Source: Candidatus Scalindua sediminis (GTDB lineage Bacteria > Planctomycetota > Brocadiia > Brocadiales > Scalinduaceae). Taken from it: a stretch of 64,000 nt of DNA. Position 1 is the first letter of the stretch. Each line of letters begins with the position of its first letter. The position numbers and the translations under genes were made by a program. Of this stretch, positions 8,756 through 16,918 are shown in pieces. The notes below the pieces were generated by a model. It had not been told where the DNA came from. It saw only the letters and a list, made by a program, of their open reading frames with translations, and did no database searches. Location of the stretch: contig VSDH01000004.1 of assembly GCA_008636105.1 (NCBI GenBank), positions 78,122 to 142,121 of the forward strand, given 5' to 3'.

Positions 8756-9430
8756 ATGAGCGATAAGGTCTTGGTCATAGCACCACATCCGGATGATGAA
8801 ACATTAGGTTGTGGGGGAACGTTATTAAAATATAAAGAAAACGGTGATCAGATTTATTGGATGATCGTGACAAATATTGATGTTGATAATGGCTGGGACG
8901 AAGGGAAAGTGCAGGAAAGGCAAGGAGAGATCCATCAGGTTTCCCAAATGTACGGTTTTGAGAAGACCTTCAAATTGGATTTTCCGACGACAACGCTAGA
9001 TTCAATCCCCTACAATGAACTTATCGCTAAAATTTCAGATGTTATTAAGGAAATCGAGCCTTCTGTTGTGTATCTTCCCAATCGTAGCGATATTCATACG
9101 GACCATAAGATAACATTTAATGCCGTGATGAGCTGTTGCAAGGATTTTCGAATGCCTTGTATTAAGCGAATTCTCATGTACGAATGTTTGTCGGAAACCG
9201 AATTTGCTCCTGCGCACAAGGAATGTGTTTTTGTGGCCAGTGTGTTTATTGATATAAGTGAGTATTTTCAGCGAAAACTAGAAATTTTAAAGGTGTATGC
9301 CTCAGAAGTTATGGCGTCGCCACTTCCAAGAAGTATAGAAGCTGTTACCAGTCTCGCTCGATACAGAGGCAGCAGGATTGGGAAAGAGTATGCAGAAGCC
9401 TTTTATCTGTTATTTGAAAAAAACATTTAA
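8756..9430 (+). CDS. PIG-L family (LmbE-like) deacetylase
   Basis: The N-terminus carries the zinc-site motif Ala-Pro-His11-Pro-Asp13-Asp14-Glu15, and a second metal motif His-x2-His occurs in Asp-Ile-His-Thr-Asp-His near residue 112. With 224 residues it matches single-domain PIG-L enzymes, which remove N-acetyl groups from GlcNAc-type sugars and conjugates. Placed between an acetyltransferase and a formyltransferase, it probably exposes an amine for N-formylation. Which intermediate it acts on (UDP-sugar, free nonulosonate or CMP-nonulosonate) cannot be read from sequence. Confidence 0.87.
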   Translation: MSDKVLVIAPHPDDETLGCGGTLLKYKENGDQIYWMIVTNIDVDNGWDEGKVQERQGEIHQVSQMYGFEKTFKLDFPTTTLDSIPYNELIAKISDVIKEIEPSVVYLPNRSDIHTDHKITFNAVMSCCKDFRMPCIKRILMYECLSETEFAPAHKECVFVASVFIDISEYFQRKLEILKVYASEVMASPLPRSIEAVTSLARYRGSRIGKEYAEAFYLLFEKNI

Positions 9431-9444
9431 ATCATAGGATGGTT

Positions 9445-10371
9445 ATGAAAATAGTATTCATGGGTTGTGTGAAATTCAGTTTGATGACTTTGGATCACCT
9501 ACTTTCCATCGACAACTCACAAATTGATGTTGTGGGTGTCGTAACAAGAGAAAGGTCCAGTTTTAACGCTGATTTTAAGTCGCTGATTCCGCTCGCAGAG
9601 GAAAACAATATCCCATATTTTGTTGCCGAGGAGAATGACCAGTCAGCGATGCTAAACTGGTTAAAGAGTGTTTCACCGGATGTTGTCTACTGTTTTGGTT
9701 GGTCATATTTACTCAAAGAGCCAATATTGAAACTGCCGAGGCTTGGCGTCGTCGGGTATCATCCGGCATCTTTGCCGCAAAACAGGGGGCGCCATCCTAT
9801 TATCTGGGCACTGGCACTTGGCTTGAAGGAAACAGGTTCGACATTTTTCTTTATGGATGAAGAGGCCGATTCAGGGGATATATTAAGTCAGAAGTTGATA
9901 GCTATTGAGGATTCAGATGATGCTGCCATGTTGTATCAGAAGCTTGTTGATGCGGCATGCGAGCAGATCTCAACGTTTACACCGCAGTTGATTGCTGGGG
10001 ACTTCAAGCGTGTTGCTCAAGACGAATCAAAAGCAAGTTACTGGCGCAAGCGCACAAAGGAAGATGGGAGAATTGATTGGGAAAGGCCGGCGCAAGATAT
10101 TCACAATTTGGTAAGGGCATTAACAAGGCCGTATGTTGGTGCTCATTTCGACAGTAATGGTGAAGAGATCAAGGTTTGGAAAACCGAGATTGATAGCGAT
10201 GATCAGATAAAAGATGGTGAACCGGGGGAAATACTGAAAGTTGAGAGAGGTGTTATCACGGTAAAATGTGGTGAAGGTTGTTTGAATTTGATCGATTATG
10301 ATAGCCGCTGTTCTTTAAAGTTCGGAGATCATTTGCAATTAAGAGAGAGCTATGGACACAGCCGTATTTAG
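9445..10371 (+). CDS. Sugar N-formyltransferase (methionyl-tRNA formyltransferase fold)
   Basis: A formyltransferase core of about 200 residues contains Gly-Tyr-His-Pro-Ala-Ser-Leu-Pro followed by Asn-Arg-Gly-Arg-His-Pro, and further on Asp-Ser-Gly-Asp-Ile-Leu, providing the catalytic His and Asp; a C-terminal domain follows. Sugar N-formyltransferases use N10-formyl-tetrahydrofolate to formylate amino sugars. The Asn of the usual Asn-x-His triad is Gly here (Val-Gly-Tyr-His), which is worth checking. I prefer the ATG at 9445 over the ATG at 9439 because AGGA at 9436-9439 is better spaced from it. It overlaps the next gene by 20 bases. The context predicts an N-formylated legionaminate derivative. 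Confidence 0.83.
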   Translation: MKIVFMGCVKFSLMTLDHLLSIDNSQIDVVGVVTRERSSFNADFKSLIPLAEENNIPYFVAEENDQSAMLNWLKSVSPDVVYCFGWSYLLKEPILKLPRLGVVGYHPASLPQNRGRHPIIWALALGLKETGSTFFFMDEEADSGDILSQKLIAIEDSDDAAMLYQKLVDAACEQISTFTPQLIAGDFKRVAQDESKASYWRKRTKEDGRIDWERPAQDIHNLVRALTRPYVGAHFDSNGEEIKVWKTEIDSDDQIKDGEPGEILKVERGVITVKCGEGCLNLIDYDSRCSLKFGDHLQLRESYGHSRI

Positions 10372-11221
10372 TGTTGTTTATACTGGAGTTGAGCTGTTTT
10401 TACCTGAATTGTTAAGGTCATTATCAGATCAGACAGATAATGATTTTACTCTCTTTTTAATAAACGATGGTATGGCCGATCTAGAAAAACACTTAGAAAA
10501 AGTTGATCTGGATGTTGAGGTGTTAGAGAAAAGCGTCCCTGCAGCAGAGCTGAGAAAGATCGGTATTGAATGGATCATCTCTAAAGGAGCCAAGAAGATC
10601 ATTTTTGTCGATGCTGATGATCATGTGGCGAACAATCGTGTTGAGGTGACAAAAGAAATGTTGGATGAATACGATATTATTGTTAATGAATTGATGCTGA
10701 TAGGGGAGAGTTATTCCAAACCTGTCACCATGTTTGGAAAATTCTTTGAGGAAAGAAAGGAAATAAGCACAGATGATATGATGACTGGCAATTGTATGGG
10801 TTTGACCAATACAGCCATACGTGCTGAAAGTATTTCTCGTGATATCGAGTCGGTACCAAATAATATCATCGCTTTTGACTGGGCGTTATTTGCGATGTGT
10901 ATTCATGCCGGGGCGCGTGCGGTTTTTACGAAAGAAACTCAAACGTATTATCGGCAACACAATAATAATACGGCATTTATCCAATGCTTTTCAGAACAAC
11001 AGATTATGCGGGGTGTGAAAGTAAAGAGAGATCATTATAAATTGATGACAAAGTTTTATAAAGAATATGATTCCTATGCTGAAGAATTTGAGAATCTCCT
11101 TTCTCAATTACAGGGAAATAATGGATTAAAGCAGGAATATTGTGAAGCCGTAAGACATCAGGGACAAAGTATTTCACTCTGGTGGGAGCCTATTAAGTCA
11201 TTGGAGGAATTAGGAATATGA
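10352..11221 (+). CDS. Family 2-like (GT-A) glycosyltransferase
   Basis: The 289-residue protein starts with a GT-A fold (Phe-Ser-Val-Val-Tyr-Thr, then Leu-Phe-Leu-Ile-Asn-Asp-Gly) and has an acidic Asp-Ala-Asp-Asp metal motif near residues 91-94. This is consistent with a nucleotide-sugar dependent transferase, though the N-terminal half is more diverged than ordinary GT2 enzymes. The start is inside the formyltransferase gene. The stop TGA (11219-11221) forms an ATGA overlap with the next start, and a GIY-YIG element is inserted exactly there. It may transfer the sugar made by this operon, or an acceptor-side sugar. Confidence 0.72.
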   Translation: MDTAVFSVVYTGVELFLPELLRSLSDQTDNDFTLFLINDGMADLEKHLEKVDLDVEVLEKSVPAAELRKIGIEWIISKGAKKIIFVDADDHVANNRVEVTKEMLDEYDIIVNELMLIGESYSKPVTMFGKFFEERKEISTDDMMTGNCMGLTNTAIRAESISRDIESVPNNIIAFDWALFAMCIHAGARAVFTKETQTYYRQHNNNTAFIQCFSEQQIMRGVKVKRDHYKLMTKFYKEYDSYAEEFENLLSQLQGNNGLKQEYCEAVRHQGQSISLWWEPIKSLEELGI

Positions 11222-11538
11222 ATCCCGCCCCTTCTTTATCTAGCCGTTCCGAGATGTTCATGGATGGTTGGTATATGGTTTATATATTAAAAAGTAAAAA
11301 GAATAACAAGATTTATATTGGTTGTACTTCTAATATTGAGAAAAGAATGAAAGAGCATCAAACAGGTCTCTGTTATTATACAAGTAGGATGTTACCAGTT
11401 GAGTTGATTTATTATGAAGCATTTAAATCAAAGAAAGATGCTTTTGAACGTGAGAAAAGATTGAAATATTATGGGAGTGCTTTAAGAAATCTAAAATTAA
11501 GAATTCAAGACGCCATATTATCAGGAGGGGCGGGATGA
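11218..11538 (+). CDS. Stand-alone GIY-YIG nuclease-domain protein
   Basis: The 106-residue protein has a short Pro/Ser-rich leader and then one GIY-YIG domain: Tyr-Met-Val-Tyr-Ile-Leu (GIY half), Tyr-Ile-Gly-Cys-Thr-Ser (YIG half), an Arg-Met-Lys-Glu-His stretch, and a C-terminal Glu-Arg-Glu-Lys-Arg-Leu-Lys-Tyr segment typical of the small YhbQ-like/UPF0213 family. It has no evident link to sugar metabolism. Both its start and its stop are ATGA overlaps with the flanking glycosyltransferase and legI genes. Almost the entire frame is contained within an inverted-repeat element (see 11223-11535). Internal ATGs at 11254 or 11275 are possible true starts for the domain. Confidence 0.87.
   Translation: MNPAPSLSSRSEMFMDGWYMVYILKSKKNNKIYIGCTSNIEKRMKEHQTGLCYYTSRMLPVELIYYEAFKSKKDAFEREKRLKYYGSALRNLKLRIQDAILSGGAG
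11223..11535. mobile_element. 313-bp inverted-repeat element carrying the GIY-YIG gene, with 4-bp TGAA flanks
   Basis: The left end reads TCCCGCCCCT (11223-11232) and the right end AGGGGCGGGA (11526-11535), perfect 10-bp inverted repeats with weaker similarity inward. The bases immediately outside are TGAA on both sides (11219-11222 and 11536-11539), which looks like a target-site duplication. Removing the element plus one TGAA copy restores an ordinary ATGA overlap between the glycosyltransferase stop and the legI start. The element supplies the AGGAGG at 11523-11528 now used by legI. Boundaries are read directly; mobility is inferred. Confidence 0.75.
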
Positions 11539-12590
11539 AGTTGGGCAATCGAGATGTTAAAGATTTTGGTTTACCCTATGTGATAGCAGAAATCGGAGCC
11601 AACCATAATGGCGATATGAATTTGGCTAAAAAGCTGATCGATGCCGCTAAAACTTGCGGATGCGACGCGGCCAAATTTCAATCATGGACGCCTGAGTCAT
11701 TAATTTGTGAAGAGGAATACAATAGAAATCAGACATATAATGATTTGCCTAAGAAGCATTTTGGGTCTCTTAAGGAGATGGTGGAGAAGTACTATCTTAG
11801 GACTGATCAACATATGGAGCTGAAAAAGTATTGCGATAAGGTGGGGATAACATTTCTATCAACACCATTTTCACTAGAGGAGGTCGATCTTCTAGAAGAG
11901 CTGGATGTTCCTTTTTATAAGATTGCCTCAATGGATGTAAATAATTTACAGTTGCTCGAATATGTTGCAAAGAAAAAAAGACCTATTGTGCTTTCAACGG
12001 GAATGGCGGCAATGGCTGAAATTGAGAATGCCGTCAAAACGATAGAAGCGCAAGATAATGATCAGATCATTCTGTTGCATTGCATTGCGGTTTATCCGCC
12101 TGATTACGAAGATATTAATTTAAACAACATTACGATGCTTCGCGAAAAGTTTGGGTATCCGGTTGGTTTTTCTGATCATAGTAAGGGAACTGCGATCCCA
12201 TTGGCTTCTGTTGCCCTGGGAAGTTGCGTGATTGAAAAGCATTTTACCTTGGATAAGGATATGCCGGGTTGGGACCACGATGTATCTGCTGATCCTGAAG
12301 ATATGAAAAGAATCGTTGAAGAATCACAGAAAATCGTAAAAGCGTTAGGATCATATGAGCGTATTATCGGAAAAGCTGAGCAGGAGAAGAAATTAAAGTT
12401 CCGACGCAGTATTGTGGCCAAAACAGATTTAAAAGAAGGGCATAGTTTGACGATTGAGGACATAATATTTAAGCGACCTGAAGTGGGAGGTATACGCCCG
12501 GATGAAGTTTCGCAAGTGCTCAGTCGCCAGTTAAAACGCAATATATCCCGGGATGAAATGATTCGATGGGAGGATATAGCAAAAAGGTAA
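11535..12590 (+). CDS. legI: Legionaminic/sialic acid synthase LegI (NeuB family)
   Basis: A 351-residue NeuB-family enzyme: a TIM barrel (residues 1 to about 280) with Ala-Glu-Ile-Gly-Ala-Asn-His-Asn-Gly near 17-25, the metal-binding His of Gly-Phe-Ser-Asp-His and the second His of Glu-Lys-His-Phe-Thr-Leu-Asp, followed by a C-terminal SAF (antifreeze-like) domain from about 285. It condenses a 6-deoxy diamino mannose-type sugar with phosphoenolpyruvate to give a nonulosonic acid. Placement after LegB and LegC and before a CMP-transferase supports legionaminate over sialic acid. The ATG is formed at the edge of the GIY-YIG element, and its AGGAGG ribosome site lies inside that element. Confidence 0.9.
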   Translation: MKLGNRDVKDFGLPYVIAEIGANHNGDMNLAKKLIDAAKTCGCDAAKFQSWTPESLICEEEYNRNQTYNDLPKKHFGSLKEMVEKYYLRTDQHMELKKYCDKVGITFLSTPFSLEEVDLLEELDVPFYKIASMDVNNLQLLEYVAKKKRPIVLSTGMAAMAEIENAVKTIEAQDNDQIILLHCIAVYPPDYEDINLNNITMLREKFGYPVGFSDHSKGTAIPLASVALGSCVIEKHFTLDKDMPGWDHDVSADPEDMKRIVEESQKIVKALGSYERIIGKAEQEKKLKFRRSIVAKTDLKEGHSLTIEDIIFKRPEVGGIRPDEVSQVLSRQLKRNISRDEMIRWEDIAKR

Positions 12591-12593
12591 ATT

Positions 12594-13292
12594 ATGTTAG
12601 CCATTATTCCAGCACGTGGGGGATCAAAAGGGATCCCCGGAAAAAATATAAGGCTTTTATGCGGCAAGCCGCTCATTGCGTATACGATTGAAGCGGTGCT
12701 GGCATCAGTATTGATCGATCGCATTATAATCTCTACAGATGATCCAAAGATCGCTGAAGTGGCTCGGCAGTATGACGTTGAGATTCCTTTTATGCGTCCT
12801 AAAGAATTAGCGAAGGACGACTCGCTAGCTATTGACAATTATATTTACACAATTGACAGGCTTAACAAAGAATTTGACAATAATTATGAAGAATTTGTGG
12901 TGCTTCTTCCAACAGTTCCTTTGCGGCTATCAGAGGACATTGATAAAGCAATAGAATTGTTTCATAATAAGAATGCAGAATCTGTTATTTCCTGTGCAGA
13001 AGTAGGTCATCCTCTTGAATGGATATGTAGTATTAATGATCATGGCGTTATTCAAAGGAGCAATGATGTCGATATAAAAAAGATGATGAATCGACAAGAA
13101 TCTCAAGCGGGTTATATACCTAATGGGGCGATATTTGTTTTTAAGCATTCTTTACTGAAAGAAAAGTGTTCTTACTATTCAGATAAAACATATGCTTATG
13201 TGATGCCGCCGGAGCGTTCAATTGATATAGACACAGAATCAGATTTTGAGTTTGTAGAATTCTTAATGAGAAAGAGGGATTTTAATGCGTAA
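12594..13292 (+). CDS. legF: CMP-nonulosonate synthetase LegF/NeuA-like
   Basis: The 232-residue protein begins with Ile-Ile-Pro-Ala-Arg-Gly-Gly-Ser-Lys-Gly-Ile-Pro-Gly-Lys-Asn, the CTP-binding signature of acylneuraminate cytidylyltransferases. Later come Ser-Thr-Asp-Asp and a C-terminal Asp-Ile-Asp-Thr-Glu-Ser-Asp-Phe metal motif. It activates the nonulosonic acid made by LegI as its CMP derivative. The gap to legI is three bases and its end overlaps the next gene by 8 bases, so it belongs to the same operon. The exact sugar specificity is inferred from position. Confidence 0.9.
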   Translation: MLAIIPARGGSKGIPGKNIRLLCGKPLIAYTIEAVLASVLIDRIIISTDDPKIAEVARQYDVEIPFMRPKELAKDDSLAIDNYIYTIDRLNKEFDNNYEEFVVLLPTVPLRLSEDIDKAIELFHNKNAESVISCAEVGHPLEWICSINDHGVIQRSNDVDIKKMMNRQESQAGYIPNGAIFVFKHSLLKEKCSYYSDKTYAYVMPPERSIDIDTESDFEFVEFLMRKRDFNA

Positions 13293-14208
13293 AGATTTAA
13301 AGAAGATGAGAACGCTATATGATGAAGGTGTAAACATAATTAAACACATTAAAAAGGAATCCCAGTCTGATAAGAATTCTTCCGAAATGATAACGATAAG
13401 CTATGATCTTCAATCTGGTAATTATATAAAAAAAGCATTGGAGTATCCAGAGTGGGAAGATGAATATTCAAATATTTTTGCAAAGGTGTTGAATCAATTG
13501 GGGGAATATGATTCTATTTTAGAAGTTGGAGTCGGAGAAGCTACAACTTTAAATAATATTTTATCAAGAATATCGAATGTTCCATCAGGTATTTTCGGAT
13601 TTGATATTTCATATTCAAGAATACAATATGCAATGAATTATTTAAAGAAAAAAAATGTTAAAAATTCAACATTATTCATGGGTGATTTATTCAATGCAGC
13701 TATTTTAGATAATTCAATAGATGTTGTTTATACTAGTCACTCGTTAGAGCCAAATGGTGGACGGGAGGCAGAGGCATTATCAGAATTATATAGAATTACG
13801 AAAAAATATCTTGTGCTTTTTGAGCCAAGCCATGAGCTTGCTGATAGTGAAACAAAATCTTTTATGGAACAACATGGTTTTGTGAAGAATTTATATTCAA
13901 CGGCTGTGAAGTTAGGCTATAAAGTGATTGAGCACAAGCTTCTCATTGGCCAGGATCCTATAAGTGTGAATAAGAATAACACAGCCGTGTTAGTCATTGA
14001 AAAAATAAATGATTTTAATTCAGTGTCCCCATCCTTGCAAGAAATTCCTTTGGCTTGCCCGATTACAAAAGCGCCATTGGAATTAATTCGAAACAACTAT
14101 TATTGCAAGGAGAGCCTGTTGCTGTATCCGATTGCGGATCAGATCCCGTGCTTATTGCCGGAAAATGCTATTATCGCCACTCATTATATGGATGATTTTG
14201 AGGAATAA
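13285..14208 (+). CDS. Class I SAM methyltransferase with C-terminal Trm112-like segment
   Basis: The 307-residue protein has the SAM-binding motif I Leu-Glu-Val-Gly-Val-Gly-Glu-Ala-Thr near residues 75-83 and a downstream acidic motif (Phe-Gly-Phe-Asp). The last 55 residues (Cys-Pro-Ile-Thr-Lys-Ala-Pro-Leu ... Tyr-Pro-Ile-Ala-Asp-Gln-Ile-Pro) look like a Trm112-type small domain, here with few cysteines. Target unknown; an O- or N-methylation of the nonulosonate is reasonable given its coupling to legF. Alternatives such as a C-methyltransferase cannot be excluded. Confidence 0.75.
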   Translation: MRKDLKKMRTLYDEGVNIIKHIKKESQSDKNSSEMITISYDLQSGNYIKKALEYPEWEDEYSNIFAKVLNQLGEYDSILEVGVGEATTLNNILSRISNVPSGIFGFDISYSRIQYAMNYLKKKNVKNSTLFMGDLFNAAILDNSIDVVYTSHSLEPNGGREAEALSELYRITKKYLVLFEPSHELADSETKSFMEQHGFVKNLYSTAVKLGYKVIEHKLLIGQDPISVNKNNTAVLVIEKINDFNSVSPSLQEIPLACPITKAPLELIRNNYYCKESLLLYPIADQIPCLLPENAIIATHYMDDFEE

Positions 14209-14221
14209 ACGAGTGTAAAAA

Positions 14222-15280
14222 ATGAAAGAAATCGATAAATACAAAGTTTCGGTTCATTCTTCAATCCGTGATGCAATCAAGCATATGGACGAAGTGGGCA
14301 TGGGCTTCTGTGTATGTGTTGATGATGAAGACAAAGTAATTGGAGTTATTACAGATGGAGACTTCAGGCGTGCCGTCCATAATGTGATTCAGCTCGATGA
14401 GAATGTAGGTAAAATTATTAACAAAGATTTTTATTATGTGCAAAAAAATTATGATAAGGAAGAAGTGGAGAGGATTTTTAATAATACCATTGTTAAGCAA
14501 GTGCCGGTGATAGGAAACGACAAACTCCTTGATATTATAACGGAAGAAGAATTTCTTGGCATAGAGAAGGGTAAGAAAAGGGGAATTCTGGATAACCCAG
14601 TGGTCATCATGGCAGGGGGTAAGGGTAAGCGTCTGGATCCTTTTACTCGAATCCTTCCTAAGCCACTCATTCCTCTCGGTAATGAGCCAGTCATCAAGAT
14701 AATCATGGATGAGTTTTATAAGTTTGGGATGAGCAACTTTTATATTTCTTTGGGCGATAAGGAAAAGATGGTTAAGGCCTATTTTCATGATCATGATTTG
14801 GGTTATCAGATTAAATACGTTCATGAGGGAAAACCGCTTGGCACGGCCGGAGCGCTGAAATACCTTGAAAATACATTGGGCGTCCCGTTTTTTGTTTCCA
14901 ACTGTGACATAATTATCCATGCAGACTATGGCTCGATCTATGAATTCCACAAAGAAGGCCCCTACGACCTGACCATGGTAGGTTCCATGCAACAGTACAA
15001 GATCCCTTACGGGGTCTGCGAAATTGGCGACGGGGGCGTGCTGAAGCAGATTCGCGAGAAACCGGAGTATGATTTTCTGGTCAATACGGGCTTTTACCTT
15101 CTTGATCCTATCGTTCTGCAATACATTCCTGACAATACATACTTTGACATGACTGACTTAATATGCAAGATACAGGATAACAGTTTGAAGATCGGAGTTT
15201 TTCCGGTGTCGGAAAAGTCCTGGGTCGACGTAGGACAGTGGCGTGATTGTGGTAACACTGTCAAAGAATTGGGAATTTGA
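14222..15280 (+). CDS. CBS-pair/sugar-1-phosphate nucleotidyltransferase, PtmE-like
   Basis: Residues 1 to about 118 form a pair of CBS domains (Val-Ile-Gly-Val-Ile-Thr-Asp-Gly-Asp-Phe-Arg-Arg in the first). Residues 125-352 form a sugar nucleotidyltransferase with Met-Ala-Gly-Gly-Lys-Gly-Lys-Arg-Leu and Pro-Lys-Pro-Leu-Ile-Pro-Leu. The same architecture is known in PtmE, the glucosamine-1-phosphate guanylyltransferase that makes GDP-GlcN for legionaminate in Campylobacter. It may therefore supply the GDP-linked precursor used by LegB and LegC here. The CBS pair suggests allosteric control by an adenine or cytidine nucleotide. Confidence 0.85.
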   Translation: MKEIDKYKVSVHSSIRDAIKHMDEVGMGFCVCVDDEDKVIGVITDGDFRRAVHNVIQLDENVGKIINKDFYYVQKNYDKEEVERIFNNTIVKQVPVIGNDKLLDIITEEEFLGIEKGKKRGILDNPVVIMAGGKGKRLDPFTRILPKPLIPLGNEPVIKIIMDEFYKFGMSNFYISLGDKEKMVKAYFHDHDLGYQIKYVHEGKPLGTAGALKYLENTLGVPFFVSNCDIIIHADYGSIYEFHKEGPYDLTMVGSMQQYKIPYGVCEIGDGGVLKQIREKPEYDFLVNTGFYLLDPIVLQYIPDNTYFDMTDLICKIQDNSLKIGVFPVSEKSWVDVGQWRDCGNTVKELGI

Positions 15281-15310
15281 GTTTATTTCTTAAAAAACAA
15301 CAGAAGAGCA

Positions 15311-16834
15311 ATGAAAAAAAGGATTATTTATTCCTATTTTAATGTTGATGAACATCGGTTAATCGTGGATTCCCTGCATGATAAGCACTGTTGGGAGCCT
15401 ATTTTTTTTCATGGTGATGAAAGTATGCGAAGTTGGGTAGAGGAAAAGTATCCAGATGCTGTATTACAGGACGCAATGGCATTGAGGCAGTCCCGCTTCG
15501 ATTATTCACGGATAGGCAAGCCCGTTCCCATTGACGCTGAGATCATCGGTACCCTTTCTAGATATGAATCGAGATACCTCAATTGGTTGGAGGACACGAC
15601 TGGATGGAACTTCAGTTTTTATGAGAGGCGCAGGTATTATTATGATTTACTGAAATACTGGAATACGGTGATACATCACTTGAAGCCGGATATTTTTGTC
15701 GCCTACACCTGGCCACATCTGCCATCTGATTATCCACTCTACATCTTGTGTAAACATTACTATTCCATTCCGGTGGTCTTTTTTATTCCGATACCCTTTT
15801 TAGAAGATGAGTACTATACCTTTGGGTATTCTCTTGAAGATCTATCTGCACAATTTAGTGACATTTATCTTTCAGAAGAATATCTGGAAGTTTCAAACGT
15901 TGTAAAAAAATATCTCGCACGTTTACGGTCACAAGAAGCGAAATCGCCGAAATATGTTATAGATTATTACCGAAGATTAGATAAATCCTATCGCTATCGT
16001 CATATGGATATTCTGAGACTGCTTAAAATGATTCTGAGGGGAACCGCTTTCAACATGGCAGGAATAGCATTTAAAAAAAATAAAAAACCTTGGGAGTCAA
16101 AGTATTCAAAATTAACTAATATTGGATATTTATGGTTTAAAAGTAATCTTGTTAGAAAAAATAAGAAATTAAAAAGATATTATAATAAACTTGCCAAACC
16201 GGCAGATTTGAAGGAAAAATATTTATATTTTCCGGCTCCATATCAACCAGAAGCAATAAGCAACCTTTTTGTTGGTGTATATGAGGATATTTTTCTTGTT
16301 CTTGATATGATTACAGATATTATACCTGGTGACTGGGTAATTTATTATAAAGAACACCCCAACACATTAAAAGAGCGAGATAAGGGAGCATTAGGGAGAA
16401 GCAATCATTTTTATAATAAAGTAAATTCATACAGTAACGTCAGGATTATTCCTTTTGAAACGAACACTTTTACACTAATTGATAATTCACAAGCAGTTTT
16501 TACTGTGGGTGGAACTGCAGGCTGGGAAGCCATAGTTAGAGGTAAACCAGCACTTTTTTTTGGAAGCTTGTGGTATCAAAGCTGTAAGAGTGTTTTCTTC
16601 ATAAGAACTTACGATGATGCTAAAGAGGCAATAGAAAATATTGTTAATGGTTTTGTCCCGGACGAGGGAGATGTTGAGCGTTTTGCAGAAGCGATGCATA
16701 AAGCATGCATTAAGGATCTAATCGCTGTTAATGACATTGATGAAAAAACAAAAAAATGCAACTATCCTAAACATGAAATGGAACGGATTGCAAAGGCTTT
16801 TTATAAAGCTTATGAAATGTTCTATGGGCGCTAA
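15311..16834 (+). CDS. KpsC/KpsS-like capsule polysaccharide transferase (putative)
   Basis: The 507-residue soluble-looking protein carries in its C-terminal half a Tyr-Tyr-Lys-Glu-His-Pro-Asn motif and then Val-Gly-Gly-Thr-Ala-Gly-Trp-Glu-Ala-Ile with Gly-Lys-Pro-Ala-Leu-Phe-Phe-Gly. This pattern is typical of the capsule-synthesis superfamily (Capsule_synth), whose members transfer CMP-linked Kdo. The N-terminal half is not recognised. Following legF and the PtmE-like gene, it is a good candidate for the transferase that uses the CMP-nonulosonate made here. The spacing from the previous gene is 30 bases. Confidence 0.65.
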   Translation: MKKRIIYSYFNVDEHRLIVDSLHDKHCWEPIFFHGDESMRSWVEEKYPDAVLQDAMALRQSRFDYSRIGKPVPIDAEIIGTLSRYESRYLNWLEDTTGWNFSFYERRRYYYDLLKYWNTVIHHLKPDIFVAYTWPHLPSDYPLYILCKHYYSIPVVFFIPIPFLEDEYYTFGYSLEDLSAQFSDIYLSEEYLEVSNVVKKYLARLRSQEAKSPKYVIDYYRRLDKSYRYRHMDILRLLKMILRGTAFNMAGIAFKKNKKPWESKYSKLTNIGYLWFKSNLVRKNKKLKRYYNKLAKPADLKEKYLYFPAPYQPEAISNLFVGVYEDIFLVLDMITDIIPGDWVIYYKEHPNTLKERDKGALGRSNHFYNKVNSYSNVRIIPFETNTFTLIDNSQAVFTVGGTAGWEAIVRGKPALFFGSLWYQSCKSVFFIRTYDDAKEAIENIVNGFVPDEGDVERFAEAMHKACIKDLIAVNDIDEKTKKCNYPKHEMERIAKAFYKAYEMFYGR

Positions 16835-16918
16835 AAACCTTTATTCTTTAGACAAACTAGTCTTGTATAGAAGTTGAGTTAATTGAATACTTCATTCGAT
16901 AGAAAATAAATGTAGAAA

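Noticed and set aside
11523-11535. AGGAGGGGCGGGA read as part of a terminator for the glycosyltransferase gene
   Set aside because: The pairing partner is about 300 bases away and no T run follows; inverted-repeat element ends explain it better.
12176-12838. Long antisense frame (220 codons)
   Set aside because: It lies opposite legI and legF, which have clear catalytic motifs; composition is a mirror of their codon usage.
14261-15121. Antisense frame of 286 codons
   Set aside because: Fully opposite the CBS-nucleotidyltransferase and without any recognisable domain; a shadow of the real gene.
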